Shown here in pieces: positions 12,916-23,110 of a stretch of DNA of 37,600 bases (positions are counted from its first letter, which is position 1; every line of letters starts with the position of its first letter). The stretch is from Alphaproteobacteria bacterium. Its GTDB lineage: Bacteria > Pseudomonadota > Alphaproteobacteria > UBA9219 > RFNS01. The translations under genes were made by a program, and so were the position numbers. Below the pieces are notes generated by a model. It was not told the origin of the DNA. It was given only the letters and a program-made list of their open reading frames with translations, and made no database searches. The stretch covers positions 1 through 37,600 of the forward strand of contig RFNS01000134.1 in the NCBI GenBank assembly GCA_009927055.1, written 5' to 3'.

Positions 12916-13878
12916 TCAGGCATGGTACGCCTTAAACCATGCCACAAAACGGGCAATGCCCGCGCGCAGGTTTGTTTTTGGCGCAAAGCCCAGGTCTTTT
13001 TCGCTGTCTGTAATATCGGCAAAGGTGGCGGGAACATCGCCCGCCTGCATGGGCAGCAGTTCGCGCTTCGCTTCAACGCCCAGCGCTTCCTCCAGCATCG
13101 CAATAAAATCGAGCAGGTTTTCGGGGTGATTGTTCCCAAGGTTATAAACTTTGTGGCCGGTGGTTTGTCTGTCGTGCGCGGCGAGGATGCCCGCCACAAT
13201 ATCATCGATATACGTAAAATCGCGCGCCATGTGGCCGTGGTTGAACACCTTGATGGGTTCGCCATGCATCATGGCTGCGGCAAAAAGATAGGCCGCCATA
13301 TCGGGCCGGCCCCACGGGCCATAAACCGTAAAAAACCGCAAACCCGTAAGAGGCAGTTTGAACAAATGCGCATAGGTTTCGGCCATCAGCTCATCAGCGC
13401 GTTTGCTGGCCGCATATAGCGAGACGGGATGATCGACCGCATCGTGCACGCTAAATGGGGTTTTGGTATTGCTGCCATAAACGCTGGATGAGCTGGCATA
13501 AACAAAACGTGGCGGGGTTGGCATGTGCCGCGCCGCCTCCAGTAACGTCAGCGTGCCGGTGATGTTGCTGGTAATATAGGCATAAGGATTGATGAGAGAA
13601 TAACGCACGCCCGCCTGCGCGGCCAGGTGAATGATGCCCGAAATATTTTGACCATGCTGGGCAAACATGCTTTGAATGGCCTGAACATCGGCCACATCGG
13701 CCTTGATCAACGAAAAGTTTTTGTGTGGCGTCAGTTGATCAAGCCGCGCGTGCTTCAGGCGCACATCATAATAATCGTTCAGGTTATCAAGGCCCATCAC
13801 CGTGTCGCCCCGCGCCAGCAGGGCGGTGGCCACATGAAAACCGATGAACCCTGCGGCTCCGGTCACCAGAATGGCCAT
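12916..13878 (-). CDS. NAD-dependent epimerase, probable UDP-glucuronate 4-epimerase type
   Basis: MAILVTGAAGFIGFHVATALLARGDTVMGLDNLNDYYDVRLKHARL; VYGPWGRPDMAAYLF; NHGHMARDFTYIDDIVAGI. SDR family with YxxxK (YAASK). Confidence 0.88.
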   Translation of the reverse strand: MAILVTGAAGFIGFHVATALLARGDTVMGLDNLNDYYDVRLKHARLDQLTPHKNFSLIKADVADVQAIQSMFAQHGQNISGIIHLAAQAGVRYSLINPYAYITSNITGTLTLLEAARHMPTPPRFVYASSSSVYGSNTKTPFSVHDAVDHPVSLYAASKRADELMAETYAHLFKLPLTGLRFFTVYGPWGRPDMAAYLFAAAMMHGEPIKVFNHGHMARDFTYIDDIVAGILAAHDRQTTGHKVYNLGNNHPENLLDFIAMLEEALGVEAKRELLPMQAGDVPATFADITDSEKDLGFAPKTNLRAGIARFVAWFKAYHA

Positions 13879-15170
13879 TACAGGCTCCAATAAGTCAGAT
13901 GAGCGGGAAGATCAGCCGGCGTGAAGATTGATTTGATATCAGCCACAAGCCCTTGGGGGGCCAGGGTCTGCAACCATGTCGTTTTGGTATCTAAAAATTC
14001 TTTGTGGGGGACGGCAAACACAAGGGCCGAAAGATTTTTCAACGCCTCGGCCGGGGCCAGTGTCAGGCCATATTCGTGCCTGGCTTGCACGGGGTCGGCG
14101 TGCGGATCGTGGATCAGCACCTCGGCGCCAAACTGCTTCAGCTCGGCCGCAATTTCGGGCACGCGGCTGTTGCGAATATCGCGCACATTTTCCTTGAACG
14201 ACAGGCCAAGAATGCCGATTTTTGCGGGCATGGCCGCCCCACCCGACACCAGAAGCTTCATCATTTTCTGGGCGATAAAATGCGGCATGCCATCGTTAAT
14301 GCGGCGGCCCGACAAAATCACCTGCGGGATATATCCCAAACTCTCCGCCCGCATGGTCAGGTAATAAGGATCAACCCCAATGCAGTGCCCGCCCACAAGG
14401 CCCGGTGTGAAGGGCAGAAAATTCCACTTGGTGCCCGCGGCCGCCAGCACATCGGCGGTGCGCATGTTCAGACGATCGCAAATCAAGGCCAGTTCGTTCA
14501 TCAGCGCAATGTTGATATCGCGCTGGGTGTTTTCCATCACCTTCGCGGCCTCAGCCACCTTGATGGTGCTGGCCAGGTGCAGCCCCGCCGTGATAATGCC
14601 GCCATACACCGTCTTCAGGCGCTGCAGGGTTGCTTCATCCTGGGCCGAGATGATTTTGGTAATCGTCGTCAGCTGGTGTTTTTGGTCGCCGGGGTTAATG
14701 CGTTCGGGCGAGTAGCCCAGCTTAAAATCGACCCCCTGCCGCAGGCCAGAAGCCGCCGCCAGGGCGGGCCCGCAAATTTCTTCTGTCAGGCCGGGCCACA
14801 CGGTCGATTCATACACCACCACGGGCGGCACAGCGTGCGTGCTTTCGCGCATCGCTTCGCCCACCATGGCGCTGGCGCCCAGAATGGGTGAAAGTTCGGG
14901 CCGCTTGGCCTCATCAATGGGGGTGGGCACGGTGACGATGTAAAAAGTTCGGTCTTTCAGCTGATGAACATCGTGCGTGAAGGTGCAGCGCGAGGATGTG
15001 AGTTGATCTTCGGCCACTTCGCCCGACCAGTCGTGTCCGCGGCCCAGCGCCTCGATGCGCGATTGGTCGATGTCAAAACCCACGACACCATCAAATTTTT
15101 TGGCCAGTGCCAAGGCAAGCGGCAAGCCCACATAACCCAAGCCAATGACGGCGATTTTTTCTTGTTTCAT
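13878..15170 (-). CDS. Nucleotide sugar dehydrogenase (UDP-GlcNAc/UDP-GalNAc dehydrogenase, TviB/VipA/WbpO type)
   Basis: KIAVIGLGYVGLPLALALAKKFDGVVGFDIDQSRIEALGRGHDWSGEV; YESTVWPGLTEEICGPAL; GLVGGHCIGVDPYYLTMRAESLGY; TAATG overlap with the downstream epimerase. Confidence 0.9.
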   Translation of the reverse strand: MKQEKIAVIGLGYVGLPLALALAKKFDGVVGFDIDQSRIEALGRGHDWSGEVAEDQLTSSRCTFTHDVHQLKDRTFYIVTVPTPIDEAKRPELSPILGASAMVGEAMRESTHAVPPVVVYESTVWPGLTEEICGPALAAASGLRQGVDFKLGYSPERINPGDQKHQLTTITKIISAQDEATLQRLKTVYGGIITAGLHLASTIKVAEAAKVMENTQRDINIALMNELALICDRLNMRTADVLAAAGTKWNFLPFTPGLVGGHCIGVDPYYLTMRAESLGYIPQVILSGRRINDGMPHFIAQKMMKLLVSGGAAMPAKIGILGLSFKENVRDIRNSRVPEIAAELKQFGAEVLIHDPHADPVQARHEYGLTLAPAEALKNLSALVFAVPHKEFLDTKTTWLQTLAPQGLVADIKSIFTPADLPAHLTYWSL

Positions 15171-15213
15171 TCAGATGTTAATAGAAGAATAGTTCTGGTT
15201 TGTCACTCATTTT

Positions 15214-15242
15214 TTAACATTGAGTTCATTTCGATATATAAT
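15214..15242 (+). promoter_or_regulatory. Near-consensus sigma70 promoter of the 15252 small ORF
   Basis: TTAACA (15214-15219), 17-nt spacer, TATAAT (15237-15242). Confidence 0.6.
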
Positions 15243-15251
15243 AATGGTCGC

Positions 15252-15518
15252 ATGGCTGATCATGATCGTACAAGTTTCGTTCCTACTGGTGTTTCTTGTA
15301 ATATTTCCGGTTTTGACGACGCCGTGGGTGCGCTTCGTAAGAATGGCGGCACTGTCACGCTTGGTCATAAAACTTACAATATCCCGCAAGGATTTCAGTC
15401 ACTTCCACAGGAAGTTTTAGAAGCTTTCAAGGGATTGAAAGATGGAGACGAAGCAACATTCAAATCGCATGAAAAAAAATTTATCCTTCGAAAAGGTCCT
15501 GACTGTTTGATAAGTTAA
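15252..15518 (+). CDS. Small hypothetical protein (88 aa)
   Basis: MADHDRTSFVPTGVSCNISGFDDAVGALRKNGGTVTLGHKTYNIPQGFQSLPQEVLEAFKGLKDGDEATFKSHEKKFILRKGPDCLIS; preceded by a strong promoter; the longer ORF start at 14964 lies inside the dehydrogenase gene and is unlikely. Confidence 0.6.
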   Translation: MADHDRTSFVPTGVSCNISGFDDAVGALRKNGGTVTLGHKTYNIPQGFQSLPQEVLEAFKGLKDGDEATFKSHEKKFILRKGPDCLIS

Positions 15519-15554
15519 CTTTACACAGCCGCATTTCGTTTATATGACATAACC

Positions 15555-17234
<1,680 letters not shown>

Positions 17235-17279
17235 ACAGCTAAAAAGTGCTTTGATAAAACAGATGTAAGGAGATAAGCC

Positions 17280-17609
17280 ATGGCAGATGTATTGCTAAAG
17301 CCAGTCATTACAAGCATTACTCAAGGGCGAGAACATCTTTTTGTAACACTTTTTTTTCAAAATAAGCCTCAAGGCAATTATCAGAAATTCGTGCAACTTT
17401 TTCGCTCTCTTGTTGGTCGACTTGGGCCCGGGCGTGCGCAATTCGTGAAATGTTCCCCCTCGGCGATAGAGTTGCTGGACTTTGTGGGAAAGGCCGTCAC
17501 TGTCAGAAAATTTCCAAGGGACACAGAGCAATTTGAAAAGGGTGAAATTATTTTAGGAAAAGCAATGTCGCCAATACAATATACAGCAGTAGTGCGTCCT
17601 ATAAGTTAA
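17280..17609 (+). CDS. Small hypothetical protein (109 aa)
   Basis: AAGGAG Shine-Dalgarno upstream of ATG (gtAAGGAGataagccATG); MADVLLKPVITSITQGREHLFVTLFFQNKPQGNYQKFVQLFRSLVGRLGPG...; no recognised family. Confidence 0.6.
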   Translation: MADVLLKPVITSITQGREHLFVTLFFQNKPQGNYQKFVQLFRSLVGRLGPGRAQFVKCSPSAIELLDFVGKAVTVRKFPRDTEQFEKGEIILGKAMSPIQYTAVVRPIS

Positions 17610-17690
17610 GCCTGACCATCCCACATTTCGTTGTTGGTGCGTCGTCGCTTTGGGGTTCGCGGCTGCCGGCGGGCACCATTTGCCGGCGGT

Positions 17691-18701
17691 CTAGGCTGCC
17701 ACCGCGCGGATCACCTGAAACAGCGCGCCGTAAATTAATTCTTGCTGGCCGCTTTTGGCCTGCACTTCCATATCTTGCAAACGGATCAGCAGATGGGTCA
17801 GCACAGGGGCCGACCACAAAGCCAGTTGCTGCAAAAATGGTTTTTCCTCTTTCCAGAAAACGGGGGGGCTGAGTTTTTTCATGGCCACCTCGGCGCTTTG
17901 GCCTGTGTGCATGTGGTTCTGCGCATCCAAAAGGCGCCAGGCATGGCGCTGCAGCGCGCGCAGCACGGTGACCACCGCCACATCATCGGCGGTCATTTTA
18001 TCGGCCAAATAACCCAATTGCGCCGCCTGACGCAAATAAAAAGCGCGCACATAATCATCCACATCCAGTGCGTGCGCATCGCCCAGCGCTTCCAGCACGG
18101 CCGTATCATCCAGTTTTTTGGCGCCGGCATAAAGCGCCAGTTTTTCAAGCTCGGCCTTCATGCCCTGCTGATCGGACGGCAAAAGCTGATCAAGCAAACC
18201 TACCAGCCGCGCATCAATGGCCAATAAGGATTCTGCCGCCATATCACGAATAAGCTGCAGGCGCTGCGCCCCTTCGGCGGTATAGCAGGCAATGGCGGCG
18301 GCGGCATCGTGCTGTTCAACCACGCTGCGAAGTTTACTGCGCTTATCCAGCTCGCCCGCCAGCAAAATAAGGCGTGTATCGTTATGGGGGATTTTTCCCA
18401 GAACATCGGCCAGGGCCAGCGCCACCGCGTCGGTCGCCTCGCGCACCAGCACCAGGCGCTGACCCCCCATCATCGACAGGGCGGCCATGTCATCCATCAA
18501 ACGCGCGGGGTCATCTTTAATCGCCTCGCTGGTGAGCAGCGATACCTGAAACGCGTCGCCCAGATCGGGCACGGTGGCGCGCGCCAGATGAAGTCCGCGC
18601 AGGTGCACCTGCCCGGCATCGGGGCCATAAAACAAAAAAACACGGCAGGTGGCGGGCGGATTTTTTAAGAAACTGGCCGCCTGCGCGGGCTTGATGATCA
18701 T
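17691..18701 (-). CDS. holA: DNA polymerase III subunit delta
   Basis: MIIKPAQAASFLKNPPATCRVFLFYGPDAGQVHLRGLHLARATVPDLGDAFQVSLLTSEAIKDDPARLMDDMAALSMMGGQRLVLVREA; characteristic HolA N-terminus and length. Confidence 0.9.
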   Translation of the reverse strand: MIIKPAQAASFLKNPPATCRVFLFYGPDAGQVHLRGLHLARATVPDLGDAFQVSLLTSEAIKDDPARLMDDMAALSMMGGQRLVLVREATDAVALALADVLGKIPHNDTRLILLAGELDKRSKLRSVVEQHDAAAAIACYTAEGAQRLQLIRDMAAESLLAIDARLVGLLDQLLPSDQQGMKAELEKLALYAGAKKLDDTAVLEALGDAHALDVDDYVRAFYLRQAAQLGYLADKMTADDVAVVTVLRALQRHAWRLLDAQNHMHTGQSAEVAMKKLSPPVFWKEEKPFLQQLALWSAPVLTHLLIRLQDMEVQAKSGQQELIYGALFQVIRAVAA

Positions 18702-20077
18702 GATAAACCTTGCAGATATTGCCGCACGGCCGCGGTGTGGGCATCCAGCACCATTTCTTTTTCATCGCGCAGAAGCAGATGGCGCACCTGTTCTGACAGC
18801 GGCGGGTCGATGCCAAGGGCGCGGGCCATGGTGGCCGGAAATTTTGAATGTTCGGCGCAACCCAGCGTGATGACAGGGGTGGGCAACTCGTGCTGAAGTT
18901 GCTGGGCGGCGGCCAGCCCCACGGCCGTGTGCGGATCAACCAGATAATGATGGTCAGTATATATTTTTTGAATCATCGCCAGCGTGTCATCGTTGCTGAT
19001 GCTGGCGGCCGTAAAAAACTGGCGCAGCCAGCCCAGATGCCGTGGCGCAATCGAAAGATTTTCTGAGGTGATCAGGCTGCGCAGCGCCGCATCATCGCGG
19101 CCCAGCATCTCAAACAACAAACGCTCCAGGTTGCTGGGGCGTTGAATATCCATGCTGGGGCTGTGGCTGGCGCTGACAGCGTGCGGCGCCATCATGCCCG
19201 TGGTCAGAAAGCGCGCCACGGCATCGTTGCTGTTGGTGGCGGCCGCCAGCTTGGCAATGGGCAGGCCAATTTTATAAGCGATGAAGCCCGCAAAAATATT
19301 GCCAAAATTGCCGGTGGGCACCACAAAGCTGATGGATTTTTCAGGCCCGCCGCAACGCAGCGCGGCATAGATATAATAAACTGCCTGCGCCAGCAGCCGC
19401 GCCCAGTTGATGGAATTGATGGTCAGCCAGCGCGCGCCGTGTGGGGCGGGCTCGGCCAGCAGTTCCTTCACAATTTTTTGGGCGTCATCAAAGGTGCCGC
19501 GCACGGCAAGGGCATGAACATTGGCGGCGCCCGTTGTGGTCATCTGCCGCCGCTGAATCTCGCTGGGCCCTTTGTGTGGATATAAAATGACCGTGTGAAT
19601 GTTGGGCAGCGCCGCGCAAGCGGCAATGGCGGCCGGCCCCGTATCGCCGGAGGTGGCGCCCAGCACAATGGCGCGCTGCTGCTGCTTCTGCAAAAGAACG
19701 CTGAACACCTGCCCCAGCCACTGCAGCGCGATATCCTTGAACGCCAGCGTGGGGCCGTGAAAAAGTTCGAGCATATAGCGACCATCATCAAAAGCGCGCA
19801 GCCTCACAACCTCATTGTCTGAAAAATTTTTGTACGCGTTGGCGATGGTATAACCCAGCGTATCATCATCCAGCGCGTCGCCCACAAAAAGTTTCATCAC
19901 CCGAAAGGCCAAAAGCCTGTAGGGCAGGGTTTGCCATTCGGCCAGCACATCTTCTGAGACAGTGGGCCACACCTGCGGCACATAAAGCCCACCATCAGGC
20001 GCCAAGCCGTTCAGCGCGGCGTCGGCAAAACCAACAGCTTCTCCGCCTCGTGTGCTGATATAGCGCCTATCGGTCAC
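18698..20077 (-). CDS. thrC: Threonine synthase
   Basis: GTG start VTDRRYISTRGGEAVGFADAALNGLAPDGGLYVPQVWP; ELFHGPTLAFKDIALQWLGQ; LGATSGDTGPAAIAA; VPTGNFGNIFAGF. Confidence 0.95.
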   Translation of the reverse strand: MTDRRYISTRGGEAVGFADAALNGLAPDGGLYVPQVWPTVSEDVLAEWQTLPYRLLAFRVMKLFVGDALDDDTLGYTIANAYKNFSDNEVVRLRAFDDGRYMLELFHGPTLAFKDIALQWLGQVFSVLLQKQQQRAIVLGATSGDTGPAAIAACAALPNIHTVILYPHKGPSEIQRRQMTTTGAANVHALAVRGTFDDAQKIVKELLAEPAPHGARWLTINSINWARLLAQAVYYIYAALRCGGPEKSISFVVPTGNFGNIFAGFIAYKIGLPIAKLAAATNSNDAVARFLTTGMMAPHAVSASHSPSMDIQRPSNLERLLFEMLGRDDAALRSLITSENLSIAPRHLGWLRQFFTAASISNDDTLAMIQKIYTDHHYLVDPHTAVGLAAAQQLQHELPTPVITLGCAEHSKFPATMARALGIDPPLSEQVRHLLLRDEKEMVLDAHTAAVRQYLQGLS

Positions 20078-20795
20078 CGTCGCCCCCGCGCGATGATTGG
20101 CTGATGATAAAAATGGCAAAGCACGCCAACGCGCCCACAAACCAGAAAATGGCGTACATTAAATGATTGTCAGGAAGGTCAAGCCGCGTTTGGCCGCCAA
20201 GCGGCAATGCCTGTGTTTTCGCGGCCTCCAGCACAATATTGGGCCAGGCATCCAGCGTGCCCAGGCGGCGCTGCATGTGGGTGTGATCGACAAAAAACCA
20301 CACGTTTTTATCGGCATCGTTATCGGGCATGAACCATTTTTTATCATAGTACACCCGCAAAATGCCGCTGATTGTGACGGGGCCTTCGGGGTTGTGCGCA
20401 GCGCGGGTTGAGACATCTTTTTGGGCTGTGGGCACAAAGCCGCGATTGATCAGATAGATTTGTCCCGACGATGTTTGCAGCGGCGTGAGAATATAATAAC
20501 CCACAGCCCCCGCCAGCGAGCGCCCAATAAGATGAAATTCATGCGCGTGCAGAAATGTTCCGCTGACCGTGGCGTGGCGATAGTTCCATGCATTCATATC
20601 GGCGGGCGGCGACATGGGAAGGAGAACCTCGGGCGCGGCCTGCTGGTCTGATATGTGTGCGATTAAATGGTGTTTCCATGCGCGGCGTTCCAACTGCCAC
20701 GCGCCCAGGCCCAATAAAACTACCACAAAAAGGGTGGTGATAAGGGTGGGCCAGAATTGAGGCTTGACGCGAATATTGTTGATAAAAAGTGTCAT
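20067..20795 (-). CDS. SURF1 family cytochrome c oxidase assembly protein
   Basis: N-terminal TM with FVVVLLGLGAWQLERRAWKHHLI; GTFLHAHEFHLIGRS...GYYILTPLQTSSGQIYLINRGFVP; C-terminal TM. Architecture and motifs of SURF1. Confidence 0.9.
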   Translation of the reverse strand: MTLFINNIRVKPQFWPTLITTLFVVVLLGLGAWQLERRAWKHHLIAHISDQQAAPEVLLPMSPPADMNAWNYRHATVSGTFLHAHEFHLIGRSLAGAVGYYILTPLQTSSGQIYLINRGFVPTAQKDVSTRAAHNPEGPVTISGILRVYYDKKWFMPDNDADKNVWFFVDHTHMQRRLGTLDAWPNIVLEAAKTQALPLGGQTRLDLPDNHLMYAIFWFVGALACFAIFIISQSSRGGDGDR

Positions 20796-21160
20796 GATTG
20801 CCCCAGGGTGTGACGATAAAAAGTGTCAGGTCGGTGTTGATATTGCAAGGCGATCAAGGCGGCCCGCACAGGGCGCAGTAACAGCAGTGTTGATCCGCCA
20901 AGGCTGATGGCCGCCACCCCGATCAGCACGCCGGTGGGCCATGCATAAATGAAGGCCAGCACCACCAGTAGCGGCGTGACCACAACACACAGAAGGCTGA
21001 GAATGATAAAGGCCGGCCCATCGCCCAAATCGGCCTTGCCAAGGGGCAGGTGGCAGTGCGCGCACACCGCCACAACACTGGCCAGTTTTTCAAAAATTTT
21101 TCCCTGGCCGCAGGCGGGGCAGCGGTGATGCAAAAGAGTGTGGGCGATGGATGTGGTCAT
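20792..21160 (-). CDS. DUF983 family protein
   Basis: HHRCPACGQGKIFEKLASVVAVCAHCHLPLGKADLGDGPAFIILSLLCVVVTPLLV; two CxxC motifs then TMs; adjacent to SURF1 as in alphaproteobacterial cox loci. Confidence 0.88.
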   Translation of the reverse strand: MTTSIAHTLLHHRCPACGQGKIFEKLASVVAVCAHCHLPLGKADLGDGPAFIILSLLCVVVTPLLVVLAFIYAWPTGVLIGVAAISLGGSTLLLLRPVRAALIALQYQHRPDTFYRHTLGQS

Positions 21161-21171
21161 GGCAGGGTGGC

Positions 21172-21245
21172 TGGAGCGGGTGATGGGAATCGAACCCACG
21201 CTCTCAGCTTGGGAAGCTGATGTTCTACCATTGAACTACACCCGC
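21172..21245 (-). tRNA. tRNA-Gly (anticodon CCC)
   Basis: Reverse strand GCGGGTG TAGTTCAATGGTAGAAC A TCAGC TTCCCAA GCTGA GAGCG TGGGTTCGATTCCCA TCACCCGC T CCA; complete cloverleaf with 7-bp acceptor stem. Confidence 0.95.
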
Positions 21246-21301
21246 ACATAGGCTAGGTTAGAAGGCGATCGCCCCCATGACAAGTGTGGCGAAAAACGAC
21301 G

Positions 21302-21694
21302 ATGTACCAAGCCACCACCCGCCAACTTCGCATTTCTGTCCAGTCTGAGTTTCTGGAGCATCAATCGCAACCCGAAAATAATCAATATTTCTGGGCCTAT
21401 ACGGTGACCATAGAAAATATGGGGCAAGAAACCGTGCAGCTTCAAAACCGTTTTTGGCATATTACCGATGCGCTGGGCCAGGTGCAGGAAGTGCGGGGCA
21501 TGGGCGTGGTGGGCGAACAACCGGTGCTGGAGCCGGGCGATAGTTTCAGCTATACCAGCGGCACGCCGCTGGCCACACCATCGGGCGTGATGCGCGGGCA
21601 TTACAGCTTTACCAACGAAAAACGCGAGACGTTTGCGGCCACCATTCCGGCCTTCTCGCTCGATAGTCCGTATCAGCCCGTGCGGTTGAACTGA
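21302..21694 (+). CDS. apaG: ApaG family protein
   Basis: MYQATTRQLRISVQSEFLEHQSQPENNQYFWAYTVTIENMGQETVQLQNRFWHITDALGQVQEVRGMGVVGEQPVLEPGDSFSYTSGTPLATPSGVMRGHY. Confidence 0.95.
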   Translation: MYQATTRQLRISVQSEFLEHQSQPENNQYFWAYTVTIENMGQETVQLQNRFWHITDALGQVQEVRGMGVVGEQPVLEPGDSFSYTSGTPLATPSGVMRGHYSFTNEKRETFAATIPAFSLDSPYQPVRLN

Positions 21695-22956
21695 TGGATG
21701 TTGAAGAAACACAGGAACAACTCAGCCGCAGAGATGTTGTGGCCGCCCTTCAGCAAAAGCCGCACGATGCCGCGCTGTGGGTGACGCTGGGGAAGATTGA
21801 TTATTTTGCCGGCGCCTGGGCCGATGCGATTGATGCGTTTCAGCAGGCGCTGGCGCGTGATCCCAACAATGTGATGGCGTGGAATGGTCTTGGTCATCTC
21901 TCGACCGAGTTGGGCAACCCGCACGATACGGTTTTTTACCGCCGGAAGGCGCTGGCGTGCGATGACGGGCCAACCCAGCAGCTTAACCTGGCTTATGATC
22001 TTTTTCGGACTGAAGCGTGGCAAGAAGCCTGGAAACTTTATGATGCGCGGCATAGGCCGCGTCCTGGAAAATCATCGCTGGTGCTTACGCGGCCTTTCAC
22101 TCAACCGCGCTGGCAGGGGCAGGCGCTGCACGGCACGCTGCTGATATGGCAGGAACAGGGGATTGGCGAAGAAATTATTTTTTCCACCATGCTGGGCGAT
22201 GTTTTGGCGCGCACCAAACACGTGATGATGGAGTGCGAGGCGCGGCTTTTGCCGCTTTTTCAACGCACATGGCCCGAAGTGACATTTGTGGCGCATCACA
22301 ATCCGCCCTCGCCGTTGTGCGCGCAACAGGGGGTCGAGGCGCAGATACCCGCCGGCAGCCTTGGCCAATTTTTCCGCCAGACAACAGATGATTATAAAAC
22401 CACGCGCGCGTTGGCGCCCGATGACATGCTGGTGCAGCAGCTGCGTCAGCGATACAAGCGTCTGGCGGGTGATAGAAAGCTGCTGGGCATCAGCTGGCGT
22501 TCGCGCCCCTTTCTGAAGCGGGGCGGGTCGATCCATTTAACCGATCCTAAGTCGGTGCCTTTTTCCCAGCTGCAAAACGTGCTCGATCATGCGGGCTGGC
22601 TGCCCATCAGCGTGCAGTATGGCGATGTTTCTTCTGAAATGGCTGCGGTGCGGGCCATGGGGGTTGAGATGCTGTTCGATCGCGAGATTGACCCGCTGAC
22701 CGATCTGGACAGCGCGGCGGCGCAGATTGCAGCGATGGATGCCGTGGTGTGTGTCAGCAATGCCGCCGCCCACATGGCGGGGGCCATGCATAAAAACACG
22801 CATGTGCTGCTGCCGCGGGGGCGCGCCTGCATTCATCACTGGCATGTGGGGCGCGCGCGCAGTTTGTGGTATCCCTCGGCGCAACTTTATCGCCAAGCCC
22901 AGCATGGCGATTGGCAAGAACCGTTGGAAGCGTTGGTAAAAAATTTTGGGGCGTAG
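21694..22956 (+). CDS. TPR-repeat protein with GT-B/glycosyltransferase family 9-like C-terminal domain
   Basis: N-terminal TPRs (ALWVTLGKIDYFAGAWADAIDAFQQALARDPNNVMAWNGLGHLSTELG); C-terminal LLIWQEQGIGEEIIFSTML...LGISWRSRPF...DAVVCVSNAAAHMAGAM; 1-nt overlap (TGATG) with apaG. Confidence 0.75.
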   Translation: MDVEETQEQLSRRDVVAALQQKPHDAALWVTLGKIDYFAGAWADAIDAFQQALARDPNNVMAWNGLGHLSTELGNPHDTVFYRRKALACDDGPTQQLNLAYDLFRTEAWQEAWKLYDARHRPRPGKSSLVLTRPFTQPRWQGQALHGTLLIWQEQGIGEEIIFSTMLGDVLARTKHVMMECEARLLPLFQRTWPEVTFVAHHNPPSPLCAQQGVEAQIPAGSLGQFFRQTTDDYKTTRALAPDDMLVQQLRQRYKRLAGDRKLLGISWRSRPFLKRGGSIHLTDPKSVPFSQLQNVLDHAGWLPISVQYGDVSSEMAAVRAMGVEMLFDREIDPLTDLDSAAAQIAAMDAVVCVSNAAAHMAGAMHKNTHVLLPRGRACIHHWHVGRARSLWYPSAQLYRQAQHGDWQEPLEALVKNFGA

Positions 22957-22987
22957 GGGAATGTTTGATTGAAGGTAAGAAAAAACA

Positions 22988-23080
22988 CTGCCGTGCCTGC
23001 GAAGGCAGGCACCCAGCACACGCATGACACACAAAAAGCAACCGGTGATTGATGGGCCCCTGCCTTCGCAGGGGCGTCAG
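22988..23080. repeat. REPIN-like element (copy C)
   Basis: CTGCCGTGCCTGCGAAGGCAGGCACCC...GATGGGCCCCTGCCTTCGCAGGGGCGTCAG; two hairpins in inverse orientation; near-identical to copy D on the opposite strand. Confidence 0.8.
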
Positions 23081-23110
23081 TTTTTCATTCTTGTTGAAAA
23101 AGTTCTAACT

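Noticed and set aside
14004-14891. 295-aa ORF antisense to the nucleotide sugar dehydrogenase
   Set aside because: Complement frame of a clear conserved gene; composition typical of a mirror ORF.
14964-15251. N-terminal extension of the 184-aa ORF (14964-15518)
   Set aside because: The first 96 codons are antisense to the dehydrogenase and upstream of the predicted promoter; only the 15252 start is plausible.
17667-17690. GCCGGC...GCCGGC hairpin downstream of holA
   Set aside because: Short GC palindrome without a T-run; could be chance or a weak terminator, not strong enough to call.
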